Assembly: GCA_028825475.1 (NCBI GenBank)
Contig: JAPKAB010000003.1
Location: 124,001 to 188,000 of the forward strand
Length of the DNA: 64,000 nucleotides
DNA from: Ascidiaceihabitans sp.
Lineage (GTDB): Bacteria; Pseudomonadota; Alphaproteobacteria; Rhodobacterales; Rhodobacteraceae
Direction: 5' to 3'
Shown: in pieces, positions 57,638-64,000 of the stretch
Layout: each line of letters opens with the position of its first letter
Position numbering within the stretch: the stretch's first letter is position 1
Position numbers and translations under genes: made by a program
Notes under the pieces: generated by a model
The model's database searches: none
The model's input: the letters and a program-made list of their open reading frames with translations, nothing else
What the model was told of the DNA's origin: nothing

Positions 57638-58003
57638 TGGATAATCCAGATAAGTTCAACTCATAGGTTACCCTTTTTGTCCTTAAACTGTCTAGCCTTC
57701 AGACAAATAGAACAATCTGCAAAATTTGAAATCTATTCGTTTGGCCAAAGAAGGTAGAACGATGTCTAGTGAAGTTAGGCACCAACGAAAATCCATTTCG
57801 AATTTGAGCTCTGATTTCGTGGCATCAACTCCAAATTTTGACGCAACGGCACATAAACGTGTCTGCTCACGGCGGCTTGCCAGTGACGTCGGCTCCTGCA
57901 AGACTTCAAGTTGACGATCGGCCCTAATGTTAGTCGATCAAGCCTACGCTCTTGCATGGGCAGCCAATGGTCAAAGCGTTGAGAAATTTTAAGGAGCGCG
58001 AGT
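57638..58003. other. Gene-free divergent region between aroQ and the SDR gene
   Basis: A 366-nt interval with no credible ORF (short frames on both strands lack RBS and family resemblance). It holds a TGGAT-A-ATCCA palindrome at 57638-57648 next to the aroQ start, the dyad at 57688-57705, and an AAGGAG ribosome site at 57991 for the SDR gene. It should contain the promoters for both operons. Confidence 0.5.
57688..57705. promoter_or_regulatory. Lux-box-like dyad upstream of aroQ-luxR
   Basis: CTG-N9-CAG with arms TGTCT (57689-57693) and AGACA (57701-57705), about 51 nt upstream of the aroQ ATG. Lux boxes typically have CTG-N10-CAG, so the spacing is one base short. Position ahead of an operon that encodes a LuxR protein makes it a fair operator candidate. 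Confidence 0.4.
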
Positions 58004-58828
58004 ATGACGCCAAATGAATTATTTTCCTTAGATGGTAAAGTTGCGCTGATCACGGGTGGTGCCACTGGCATCGGTAGGATGGCAGCAACCGGTTTGATGC
58101 AAGCAGGTGCGCATGTTTTCATTGCCTCCCGTAAACAAGGTGTTTGCGAAGCGGTAGCGGCAGAACTCAATGAGATGGACACACCAGGTAAAGCCACGGG
58201 ATTTATTGGGGATGTTGGCAGTGCTGCTGGCGTGGCCGCTTTGACTGAAGAAGTTACCAAGCGAACTGACACGCTAAACATCTTGATGAATAATGCAGGG
58301 CTGACTTGGGGTGCCGAACTGGGGAAATTTCCATTCGAGGCCTGGGAAAAGGTTCAAAGTGTCAACAACGCAGGACTTTTCCATCTCACCCAATCGCTAC
58401 TACCCTTGCTTATCAAGTCGGCAACTCTGGATGATCCATCAAGAGTCGTAAATGTAGGCTCAGTCATGGGAGATGCGCCACTGGGCGATGGTGCTTATAG
58501 CTACGCAGCTTCCAAAGCGGCCGTTCATCAAATTACAAAAATAATGGCAAAAGAATTGGCAGAAAAGTATGTGACGGTAAACGCTCTTGCTCCTGGTCCA
58601 TTTGTTTCTCGCATGACAGCCTTCGCAACTGCGGACGAAGGAACGCGTGAAAAGGTCGGTAAGGACGTTCCATTGGGCCGAGTCGGACGCGATGAAGATA
58701 TTGCAGGCTGCATGCAGTTTTTGTGTGGTCGTGGCGGCAGTTATCTTACAGGGGCGATTCTACCGGTCTCAGGTGGGATCCAAGTAATGTCTGGCCCACA
58801 TCTGTTCCGCGCTGCATTGGAGGGCTAA
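58004..58828 (+). CDS. SDR-family oxidoreductase
   Basis: A 274-residue short-chain dehydrogenase: LITGGATGIGRMAATGL near 14 (NAD(P) loop TGxxxGxG), NILMNNAGLTWGAELG near 90, VVNVGSVMG with the catalytic Ser, and YSYAASKAAVHQITKIMAKEL near 165 with the YxxxK pair. The C-terminal GAILPVSGGIQV is typical. AAGGAG precedes the ATG. It is 3 nt ahead of the second SDR and likely oxidises or reduces a hydroxyacyl-CoA intermediate in the following pathway. Confidence 0.88.
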   Translation: MTPNELFSLDGKVALITGGATGIGRMAATGLMQAGAHVFIASRKQGVCEAVAAELNEMDTPGKATGFIGDVGSAAGVAALTEEVTKRTDTLNILMNNAGLTWGAELGKFPFEAWEKVQSVNNAGLFHLTQSLLPLLIKSATLDDPSRVVNVGSVMGDAPLGDGAYSYAASKAAVHQITKIMAKELAEKYVTVNALAPGPFVSRMTAFATADEGTREKVGKDVPLGRVGRDEDIAGCMQFLCGRGGSYLTGAILPVSGGIQVMSGPHLFRAALEG

Positions 58829-58831
58829 TAA

Positions 58832-59749
58832 GTGATCCGCTTCGATAACCGCGTTGCGATTGTGACAGGCGCCGGCATAGGTTTGGGGCGCAGTCACGCA
58901 TTGGGTTTAGCTGCGCGTGGCGCAAAAGTTGTCGTGAATGACCTTGGCGTTGATGCTGGTGGTTTAGGCCAATCAACTGACGCAGCAAACGCTGTAGTTC
59001 AAGAGATCAATGCGTTAGGAGGCGAAGCCTTTGCGCACGGTGCAGATGTTTCCAATTCTGAACAGGTTATCGACATGGTCAACCAAGCGATGCAACGTTG
59101 GGGACGAATTGATGTTCTTGTCAACAATGCGGGCATTTTGCGTGATAAGTCGTTTGCAAAGATGACCTTAGACGACTTTAACAAAGTTGTAGAGGTACAC
59201 CTGACTGGCAGCTCAAATTGTTGTCATGCTGTATGGCCTATCATGCTTCAACAAAAATATGGGCGGATTGTTTTGACCTCATCCGCATCTGGCTTGTACG
59301 GGAACTTTGGGCAATCTAATTACGGTGCCGCCAAGGCCGCGATGGTGGGACTGATGAACGTACTGCATCACGAGGGGGCGCGTGATGATATCCGCGTAAA
59401 CACTCTTGCCCCTTCAGCTTCGACGCGCATGACCGAAAATCTATTGCCCGAATCTGCTCATGAGTTGCTTGCACCTGAAACCATCACACCAGGCTTGCTC
59501 TACTTGGTCAGCGAAGATAGCCCCAGCAAAACGATCTTAAGCGCTGGTGCAGGTTGTTTTGCGCAAACTCGTATTTACGAGACTGAAGGTGTTATGATCG
59601 AAGGCGATATTACCCCCGAAACTGTTGCGCGCAACTGGTCGAAAATAACTGATCCAGCGCACCAAGCCGAAATTCAAAATGCATTTAGTCAAACCCGAAA
59701 ATTCGTAAGACGTGCTGCTGAAGCGAATAATGTAAAGCTAAACTGGTGA
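58832..59749 (+). CDS. SDR-family 3-hydroxyacyl-CoA dehydrogenase-like protein (MFE-2 type)
   Basis: A 305-residue SDR that starts with GTG at 58832: VAIVTGAGIGLGRSHALGLAARG then KVVVNDLGVDAGG, the hallmark of the (3R)-hydroxyacyl-CoA dehydrogenase domain of peroxisomal multifunctional enzyme 2; VLVNNAGILRDKSFAKM near 91, and YGRIVLTSSASGLYGNFGQ then SNYGAAKAA near 140-162 supply Ser-Tyr-Lys. The C-terminal 60 residues are a family extension. No hydratase (MaoC) is present in the window. It probably works in the beta-oxidation cluster. Confidence 0.86.
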   Translation: MIRFDNRVAIVTGAGIGLGRSHALGLAARGAKVVVNDLGVDAGGLGQSTDAANAVVQEINALGGEAFAHGADVSNSEQVIDMVNQAMQRWGRIDVLVNNAGILRDKSFAKMTLDDFNKVVEVHLTGSSNCCHAVWPIMLQQKYGRIVLTSSASGLYGNFGQSNYGAAKAAMVGLMNVLHHEGARDDIRVNTLAPSASTRMTENLLPESAHELLAPETITPGLLYLVSEDSPSKTILSAGAGCFAQTRIYETEGVMIEGDITPETVARNWSKITDPAHQAEIQNAFSQTRKFVRRAAEANNVKLNW

Positions 59750-59847
59750 AATGAAGTGCAATTCATCTTTCAAGACAAGCATTGGGGGCTTGGGCCGTGC
59801 CCTCGCCATACCCATCAATGTTCAACAAAACTATAAGGTAAAAAAAC

Positions 59848-61044
59848 ATGCGTGATGCAGTCATCGTCTCAACGGCTCGAACTCCAATCGGCAAAGCTTA
59901 CCGTGGTTCCTTCAATGCCACCACGCCACAGGCTTTGGCTGCACATGCGATAACACACGCAGTTCAAAGGGCAGGGATTGAGGGTCACGAGATCAGTGAC
60001 TGCATCTTGGGCGCGGCCCTACAACAGGGGCACTCCAGCACCAATATCGCACGCCAAGCAGCGATCCGCGCAGGTCTCCCAGTAACAGTGGCTGGCATGT
60101 CACTGGACCGACAATGCGCGTCCGGTATGATGGCGATCGCTACCGCAGCCAAACAGGTCATGTTTGATGGAATGGACATCGTCATTGGTGGAGGTGTCGA
60201 AAGCATTTCAATGGTCCAGACACCCGAAATGCGGGTGGGATCGGACAAATGGCTTAAATATAACAAGCCTGAAATGTACATGACGATGTTGGAAACCGCC
60301 GAAAACGTAGCGACGCGTTTCAACATTTCGCGCGAAGCCCAAGATGCCTATGCCGCACAATCACAACAACGCACACATGCTGCCCAACAAGCTGGTAAAT
60401 TGGATGATGAAGTGGTGGCGATGTCCACGACTATGATGATCCAAAACAAAGAAACGAAGGAGATAACATCTCACGACGTTACTATTGAAAAAGATGAGGG
60501 CAATCGCCCAGGCACCAGTGCAGAAAGCCTTGCAGGGTTGAAACCAGTCTTTAAAGATGGGTTGAACCTGCAAACTGGTGAATTTATTACCGCTGGCAAC
60601 GCCTCCCAATTGTCAGATGGTGCATCTGCATCGATCGTGATGGAGGCCTCTTTAGCGGAAAAGAAAGGCCTAGAACCATTTGGTCGTTACGTCGGCGTCA
60701 TGGCTGCGGGTTGTGAGCCTGATGAAATGGGCATTGGGCCAATTTACGCTGTTCCAAAATTACTCGAAGCCCACGGCCTCAAGATGGACGATATCGGCCT
60801 TTGGGAGCTGAACGAAGCATTCGCAAGCCAAGTTTTAGCGTCTCGCGATGTACTCGGAATCCCGGATGAAATCCTAAACGTAAACGGCGGAGCGATTTCA
60901 ATTGGGCACCCTTATGGGATGTCGGGGGCGCGTATGGTCGGACACGCATTGATCGAGGGCAAGCGACGTGGTGCCAAATATGTGGTCTGCACCATGTGCG
61001 TCGGCGGTGGTATGGGTGCCGCAGGACTGTTTGAAGTACTGTGA
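59848..61044 (+). CDS. Acetyl-CoA acyltransferase (thiolase)
   Basis: Cleaves 3-oxoacyl-CoA to acetyl-CoA and a shortened acyl-CoA. The 398-residue thiolase has [19 protein letters not shown] near 88 with the nucleophile Cys, NEAFASQV near 325, [18 protein letters not shown] near 350 with the catalytic His, and [16 protein letters not shown] near 382 with the second Cys. It reads as a degradative thiolase (FadA/SCP2-like) rather than PhaA. It lies 98 nt after the second SDR. Confidence 0.93.
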   Translation: MRDAVIVSTARTPIGKAYRGSFNATTPQALAAHAITHAVQRAGIEGHEISDCILGAALQQGHSSTNIARQAAIRAGLPVTVAGMSLDRQCASGMMAIATAAKQVMFDGMDIVIGGGVESISMVQTPEMRVGSDKWLKYNKPEMYMTMLETAENVATRFNISREAQDAYAAQSQQRTHAAQQAGKLDDEVVAMSTTMMIQNKETKEITSHDVTIEKDEGNRPGTSAESLAGLKPVFKDGLNLQTGEFITAGNASQLSDGASASIVMEASLAEKKGLEPFGRYVGVMAAGCEPDEMGIGPIYAVPKLLEAHGLKMDDIGLWELNEAFASQVLASRDVLGIPDEILNVNGGAISIGHPYGMSGARMVGHALIEGKRRGAKYVVCTMCVGGGMGAAGLFEVL

Positions 61045-61106
61045 ACCGAATAGGGGGCCAGCGCAGCTCGCCAACTGACTACAGATGAATAGATAAGGAT
61101 AACAGT

Positions 61107-62102
61107 ATGGCACGCGACGATTCACATCTTCCCAAAGCACTCCAAGGGTTACGCGTTCCAATGGTTGCATCTCCACTGTTCATCATTTCGGTGCCAGAGC
61201 TGGTAATTGCCCAGTGCAAAGCCGGGATTATCGGATCATTTCCGGCACTGAACGCGCGTGAAGAAGATGGTGAGCATCCTATGTTGGATACATGGCTGAC
61301 ACAAATCGAAGAAGAGTTGGACCGGTACAACCAAGCCAACCCCGATACTCCAGCAGCTCCGTTTGCGGTCAATCAAATCGTACATCGCTCTAATACACGG
61401 CTTGAACGTGATCTCGAAATTTGTGTGAAACATAAAGTCCCAATCTGGATTACCTCACTTGGTGCCCGTGTAGAAGTGAATGAAGCCGCCCATTCGTGTG
61501 GTGGAATTGTTCTTCATGATGTCATCAACAACAAGTTTGCGCGCAAGGCAGTGGAAAAAGGGGCTGATGGTCTTGTGGCAGTTGCTGCTGGGGCGGGTGG
61601 ACACGCCGGAAAACAATCCCCACTCGCCTTGATTAGCGAAATTCGTGAATGGTTTGAGGGGCCTTTACTACTGTCTGGATCTATCGCAACAGGTGCATCT
61701 CTTTTGGCGGCCCGTGCTATGGGTGCCGACTTGGGGTATACTGGAACCCCATTTATCGCAACTAATGAGGCAAATGCACAACAAGAGTACAAAGACATGA
61801 TCGTCGCCTCTAGTGCAGATGACATTGTGTATTCGTCACTATTTACAGGTGTTTGGGGGAACTACTTGAAGGGTTCAGTTAAAGCTGCAGGCATGGATCC
61901 CGAAAACCTTCCGGTCGCTGACAGCTCATCAATGGATTTTGGTAGTGGATCATCCAAGCCTAAGGCATGGAAAACAATTTGGGGGTCAGGTCAAGGCATC
62001 GGTGCCGTTAAGTCCGTTGGTCCAGCTGGCGATGTGGTCAAACGAATGGCTGAAGAATACGCCGCCGCGGGTAAGAAACTTGCCGCCGAATTTGCGCCAT
62101 GA
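61107..62102 (+). CDS. Nitronate monooxygenase (2-nitropropane dioxygenase family)
   Basis: FMN-dependent enzyme of 331 residues: LRVPMVASPLFIISVPELVIAQCKAGIIGSFPALNARE is the N-terminal barrel block, VLHDVINNKFARKAVEKGADG near 135, VAAGAGGHAGKQSPLALI near 160 (phosphate-binding and catalytic His region) and GPLLLSGSIATGASLLAARAMGAD near 187. The family oxidises nitronates but members in fatty-acid clusters may act as enoyl or other flavin oxidases. It overlaps the phosphotransferase gene by 4 nt. Confidence 0.87.
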   Translation: MARDDSHLPKALQGLRVPMVASPLFIISVPELVIAQCKAGIIGSFPALNAREEDGEHPMLDTWLTQIEEELDRYNQANPDTPAAPFAVNQIVHRSNTRLERDLEICVKHKVPIWITSLGARVEVNEAAHSCGGIVLHDVINNKFARKAVEKGADGLVAVAAGAGGHAGKQSPLALISEIREWFEGPLLLSGSIATGASLLAARAMGADLGYTGTPFIATNEANAQQEYKDMIVASSADDIVYSSLFTGVWGNYLKGSVKAAGMDPENLPVADSSSMDFGSGSSKPKAWKTIWGSGQGIGAVKSVGPAGDVVKRMAEEYAAAGKKLAAEFAP

Positions 62103-63127
62103 GCGAACGTTCTCCGCTCGATGTTGAAGCCGTATCTAAATACCTGAAACCTAAATTGGATGGATTTGACGGACCGCTAGTGGCCACCAAGTTTGAAAGT
62201 GGTCAATCCAATCCAACTTTCTTATTAAAAACACCTAAGAACAACTATGTATTGCGCCGCAAACCACCAGGTGTCTTGTTGAAATCAGCCCATGCTGTGG
62301 ACCGTGAGTTTCGTGTTCAAAAGGCATTGGCCGGCACTGATGTTCCTGTCGCCAAGATGCACTACCTATGTGAAGACGACTCAGTCATCGGGTCATCGTT
62401 CTACATTATGGATCACATTAGCGGCCGTAACTTCAACGAACCAACGCTCGGTGACCTCAACAATGCAGATCGCACTTCGGTTATGAAGGACATGAACCGC
62501 GTACTCGCAGCGTTACATGATGTAAACATCGATGAAATCGGCTTGGCTGACTATGGTCCGCCGGGCCACTACTTAGAACGGCAGGTCGGCCGTTGGACCA
62601 AACAGTACCGCGCATCAGAAACGAAACCATTGCCTGCTATGGACCGCCTAATTGATATCATAACAGAACGAATGCCTGTCGATGATGGGCAACGTACATT
62701 GGTTCACGGTGATTATCGTATCGACAACATGATTTTTGAGCGTAATGGTACCAGATGTTTGGCTGTTCTCGATTGGGAACTAAGTACAATCGGACATCCT
62801 TACGCAGATCTCGCTTCTGTTATTATGCAATGGCAATTGCCTGTCGGCCGCAAAGGCCGGGGCCTAATGGGCGTTGATCGCGCTGATCTTGGTTTGCCCG
62901 CCGATGATGCATTTATCATGCAATATTGCGAGCGCAGAGGATTGGATGGAATTGACAACTTTGGGTATTTTGTGGGGTTTTGTTTTTTCCGAATGGCCGC
63001 AATTATTCAAGGCGTTCTGAAGCGTGCACTCGACGGGAACGCATCCAATCCAGAGCAAGCCAAAGAACTTGGGGCTTATGTTCCGGTTTTTGCAGAACAT
63101 GGATTGAAAGCGTTAGAGCAACGTTGA
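62099..63127 (+). CDS. Phosphotransferase of the ACAD10/LvaA (APH-like) family
   Basis: A 342-residue kinase-fold protein related to aminoglycoside phosphotransferases: FESGQSNPTFLLKTPKNNYV near 28 (nucleotide loop), YVLRRKPPGVLLKSAHAVDREF near 46 (catalytic Lys region), LVHGDYRIDNMIF near 200 (catalytic HGDxxxxN) and VLDWELSTIGHPYADLA near 223 (metal-binding D). It is the ACAD10 N-terminal kinase type, like LvaA, which phosphorylates 4-hydroxyvaleryl-CoA during levulinate use. In this acyl-CoA cluster it may phosphorylate a hydroxyacyl-CoA. Not an antibiotic resistance gene. Coupled to the NMO gene. Confidence 0.87.
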   Translation: MSERSPLDVEAVSKYLKPKLDGFDGPLVATKFESGQSNPTFLLKTPKNNYVLRRKPPGVLLKSAHAVDREFRVQKALAGTDVPVAKMHYLCEDDSVIGSSFYIMDHISGRNFNEPTLGDLNNADRTSVMKDMNRVLAALHDVNIDEIGLADYGPPGHYLERQVGRWTKQYRASETKPLPAMDRLIDIITERMPVDDGQRTLVHGDYRIDNMIFERNGTRCLAVLDWELSTIGHPYADLASVIMQWQLPVGRKGRGLMGVDRADLGLPADDAFIMQYCERRGLDGIDNFGYFVGFCFFRMAAIIQGVLKRALDGNASNPEQAKELGAYVPVFAEHGLKALEQR

Positions 63128-63201
63128 AGAACTAGAGATCTAGATCGCGTCGGACATCGGCTCCGGTTCACGCAGCAATTAGCAACAATAGGACCACTGG
63201 C

Positions 63202-64000
63202 ATGAGCGACACACATCAAACTTTGCTTGATCTTTTGGCACTCGAACCACTTGAGGTCGATTTGTTCCGCGGCACAGGGCAGGGTGGTGAGACGTCTACC
63301 CGTATCTTCGGCGGCCAAGTCATCGGACAAGCCTTAGCCGCAGCATACGGCACTGTTCCCGATCGATTGTGTCATTCGCTGCACGCCTACTTTATTCGTC
63401 CCGGTGACCCTGAAATTCCAGTTATCTATCAAGTCGACCGCGCCCGTGATGGCGGCAGTTTCACGACAAGGCGTGTGGTCGCGATCCAACACGGCAAGCA
63501 GATCTTGAACATGTCGGCCAGTTTCCATGTCGCAGAAGATGGATGGGATCATCAACATCCAATGCCTGACGTGGATGGCCCTGATGATTTGCAAGACCAA
63601 CGCGAATTGCGCGCAGCTCATGTTGATGAGCTTCCTGAAAAGCATCGTGCCGACTTCCTGCGCCCACGTCCCATCGACATCCGCCAAGTGGCACCGCGTG
63701 ATTTCGTTGATCCAGAACCAACCAGCGACAAAAACCACCTTTGGTTCCGGATGCGGGAAGCTGCAGGATGCACGCCGCAAATGCAGCATTGCTTGTTGGC
63801 TTACGCCTCAGACATGAACCTGTTGGGATCATCACTGCGCCCACACGGCCTGACGTGGTTTAAAGGTGAAGTTATGTCTGCCAGCTTAGACCATGCTATG
63901 TGGTTCCACGGCACTCCACAATTTCAAGACTGGCATTTGTACACAATGGACAGCCCATGGACTGGCGGCGGACGTGGATTTAACCGTGGGGCGATCTACG
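63202..64000 (+). CDS. Acyl-CoA thioesterase II (TesB), cut by window edge
   Basis: The first 266 codons of a double-hotdog thioesterase: DLFRGTGQGGETSTRIFGGQVIGQALAAAYG near 21-51, HSLHAYFIRPGDPEIPVIYQV near 58 (with the IRPGD block), DGGSFTTRRVVAIQHGKQI near 83, MASFHV-like MSASFHVAEDGW, then WFRMREAAG and SLDHAMWFHG near 230 with the catalytic Asp. The C-terminus (about 20 residues in TesB) lies beyond 64000, so no stop is seen. It hydrolyses acyl-CoA to free acid, probably releasing a dead-end acyl-CoA of the cluster. Confidence 0.92.
   Translation, partial: MSDTHQTLLDLLALEPLEVDLFRGTGQGGETSTRIFGGQVIGQALAAAYGTVPDRLCHSLHAYFIRPGDPEIPVIYQVDRARDGGSFTTRRVVAIQHGKQILNMSASFHVAEDGWDHQHPMPDVDGPDDLQDQRELRAAHVDELPEKHRADFLRPRPIDIRQVAPRDFVDPEPTSDKNHLWFRMREAAGCTPQMQHCLLAYASDMNLLGSSLRPHGLTWFKGEVMSASLDHAMWFHGTPQFQDWHLYTMDSPWTGGGRGFNRGAIY

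Noticed and set aside
62099-63127. Aminoglycoside phosphotransferase (resistance gene)
   Set aside because: The kinase is of the ACAD10/LvaA branch and sits in an acyl-CoA operon; nothing suggests a drug substrate.

Overview
This 64 kb window reads as ordinary chromosome of an alphaproteobacterium, most likely a Rhodobacteraceae/Roseobacter-group marine bacterium. The evidence is the ChpT phosphotransferase, DUF4167 and DUF3553 proteins, a Mur-like Fur, an extended ribosomal protein L21, an OlsB-OlsA ornithine-lipid pair, a split corrinoid/folate methionine module and a roseobacter-style LuxR regulator. Base composition is near half G+C. I see no rRNA, tRNA, CRISPR array, insertion sequence or phage gene. 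Both edge genes are cut: tyrS at the left and a tesB-type thioesterase at the right.

Layout. 1-5.5 kb: tyrS (partial) divergent from anmK, a cupin, an FAD oxidoreductase, enolase and a DMT exporter. 5.5-12.4 kb: a Fur/Mur regulator, a DEAD-box helicase with a glycine-rich tail, a second DMT exporter, selO, a GNAT enzyme, a nucleoside hydrolase and mazG. 12.4-15.5 kb: an M20 amidohydrolase followed by two tandem ureohydrolases. 15.5-19 kb: small envelope proteins, prfA-prmC and a DUF4167 protein. 19-26.4 kb (minus strand): lptF-lptG-lptD-surA-pdxA-rsmA, six genes with every junction overlapping by 1 or 4 nt, joining LPS export and outer-membrane assembly to vitamin B6 and rRNA methylation genes. 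26.5-33.8 kb: pepA-holC, a retropepsin-like protease, MarC, an ABC-F ATPase, ndk, a TfoX C-terminal protein with a candidate 32-codon ORF upstream, and an aldose epimerase.

33.9-38.1 kb holds the most unusual block: a class IV aminotransferase, a fused E1 alpha-beta 2-oxoacid dehydrogenase and a FabD-like acyltransferase in which the malonyl-binding arginine is a methionine. Read together they suggest that an amino acid is turned into a non-carboxylated acyl group and passed to a carrier. 38.1-40.5 kb carries a folate-binding methyltransferase, an MTHFR homologue and a small virulence-factor-family protein. 40.8-45 kb: Ppx/GppA, rlmE and two tandem secreted DUF2059-type proteins. 45-55.1 kb: rplU-rpmA, a LysE exporter, a GNAT enzyme, obgE, proB-proA, chpT, olsB-olsA and rpsB-tsf; the regions ahead of rplU and rpsB are rich in potential RNA pairing.

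55.2-58 kb: a Tat-exported metallo-hydrolase, a 396-nt gene-free stretch packed with inverted repeats, a LuxR-type regulator with no luxI in view, and aroQ with a CTG-N9-CAG dyad upstream. 58-64 kb is a co-directional acyl-CoA cluster: two SDR dehydrogenases, thiolase, nitronate monooxygenase, an ACAD10/LvaA-type phosphotransferase and a TesB thioesterase, probably for beta-oxidation of a modified or hydroxylated acyl chain.
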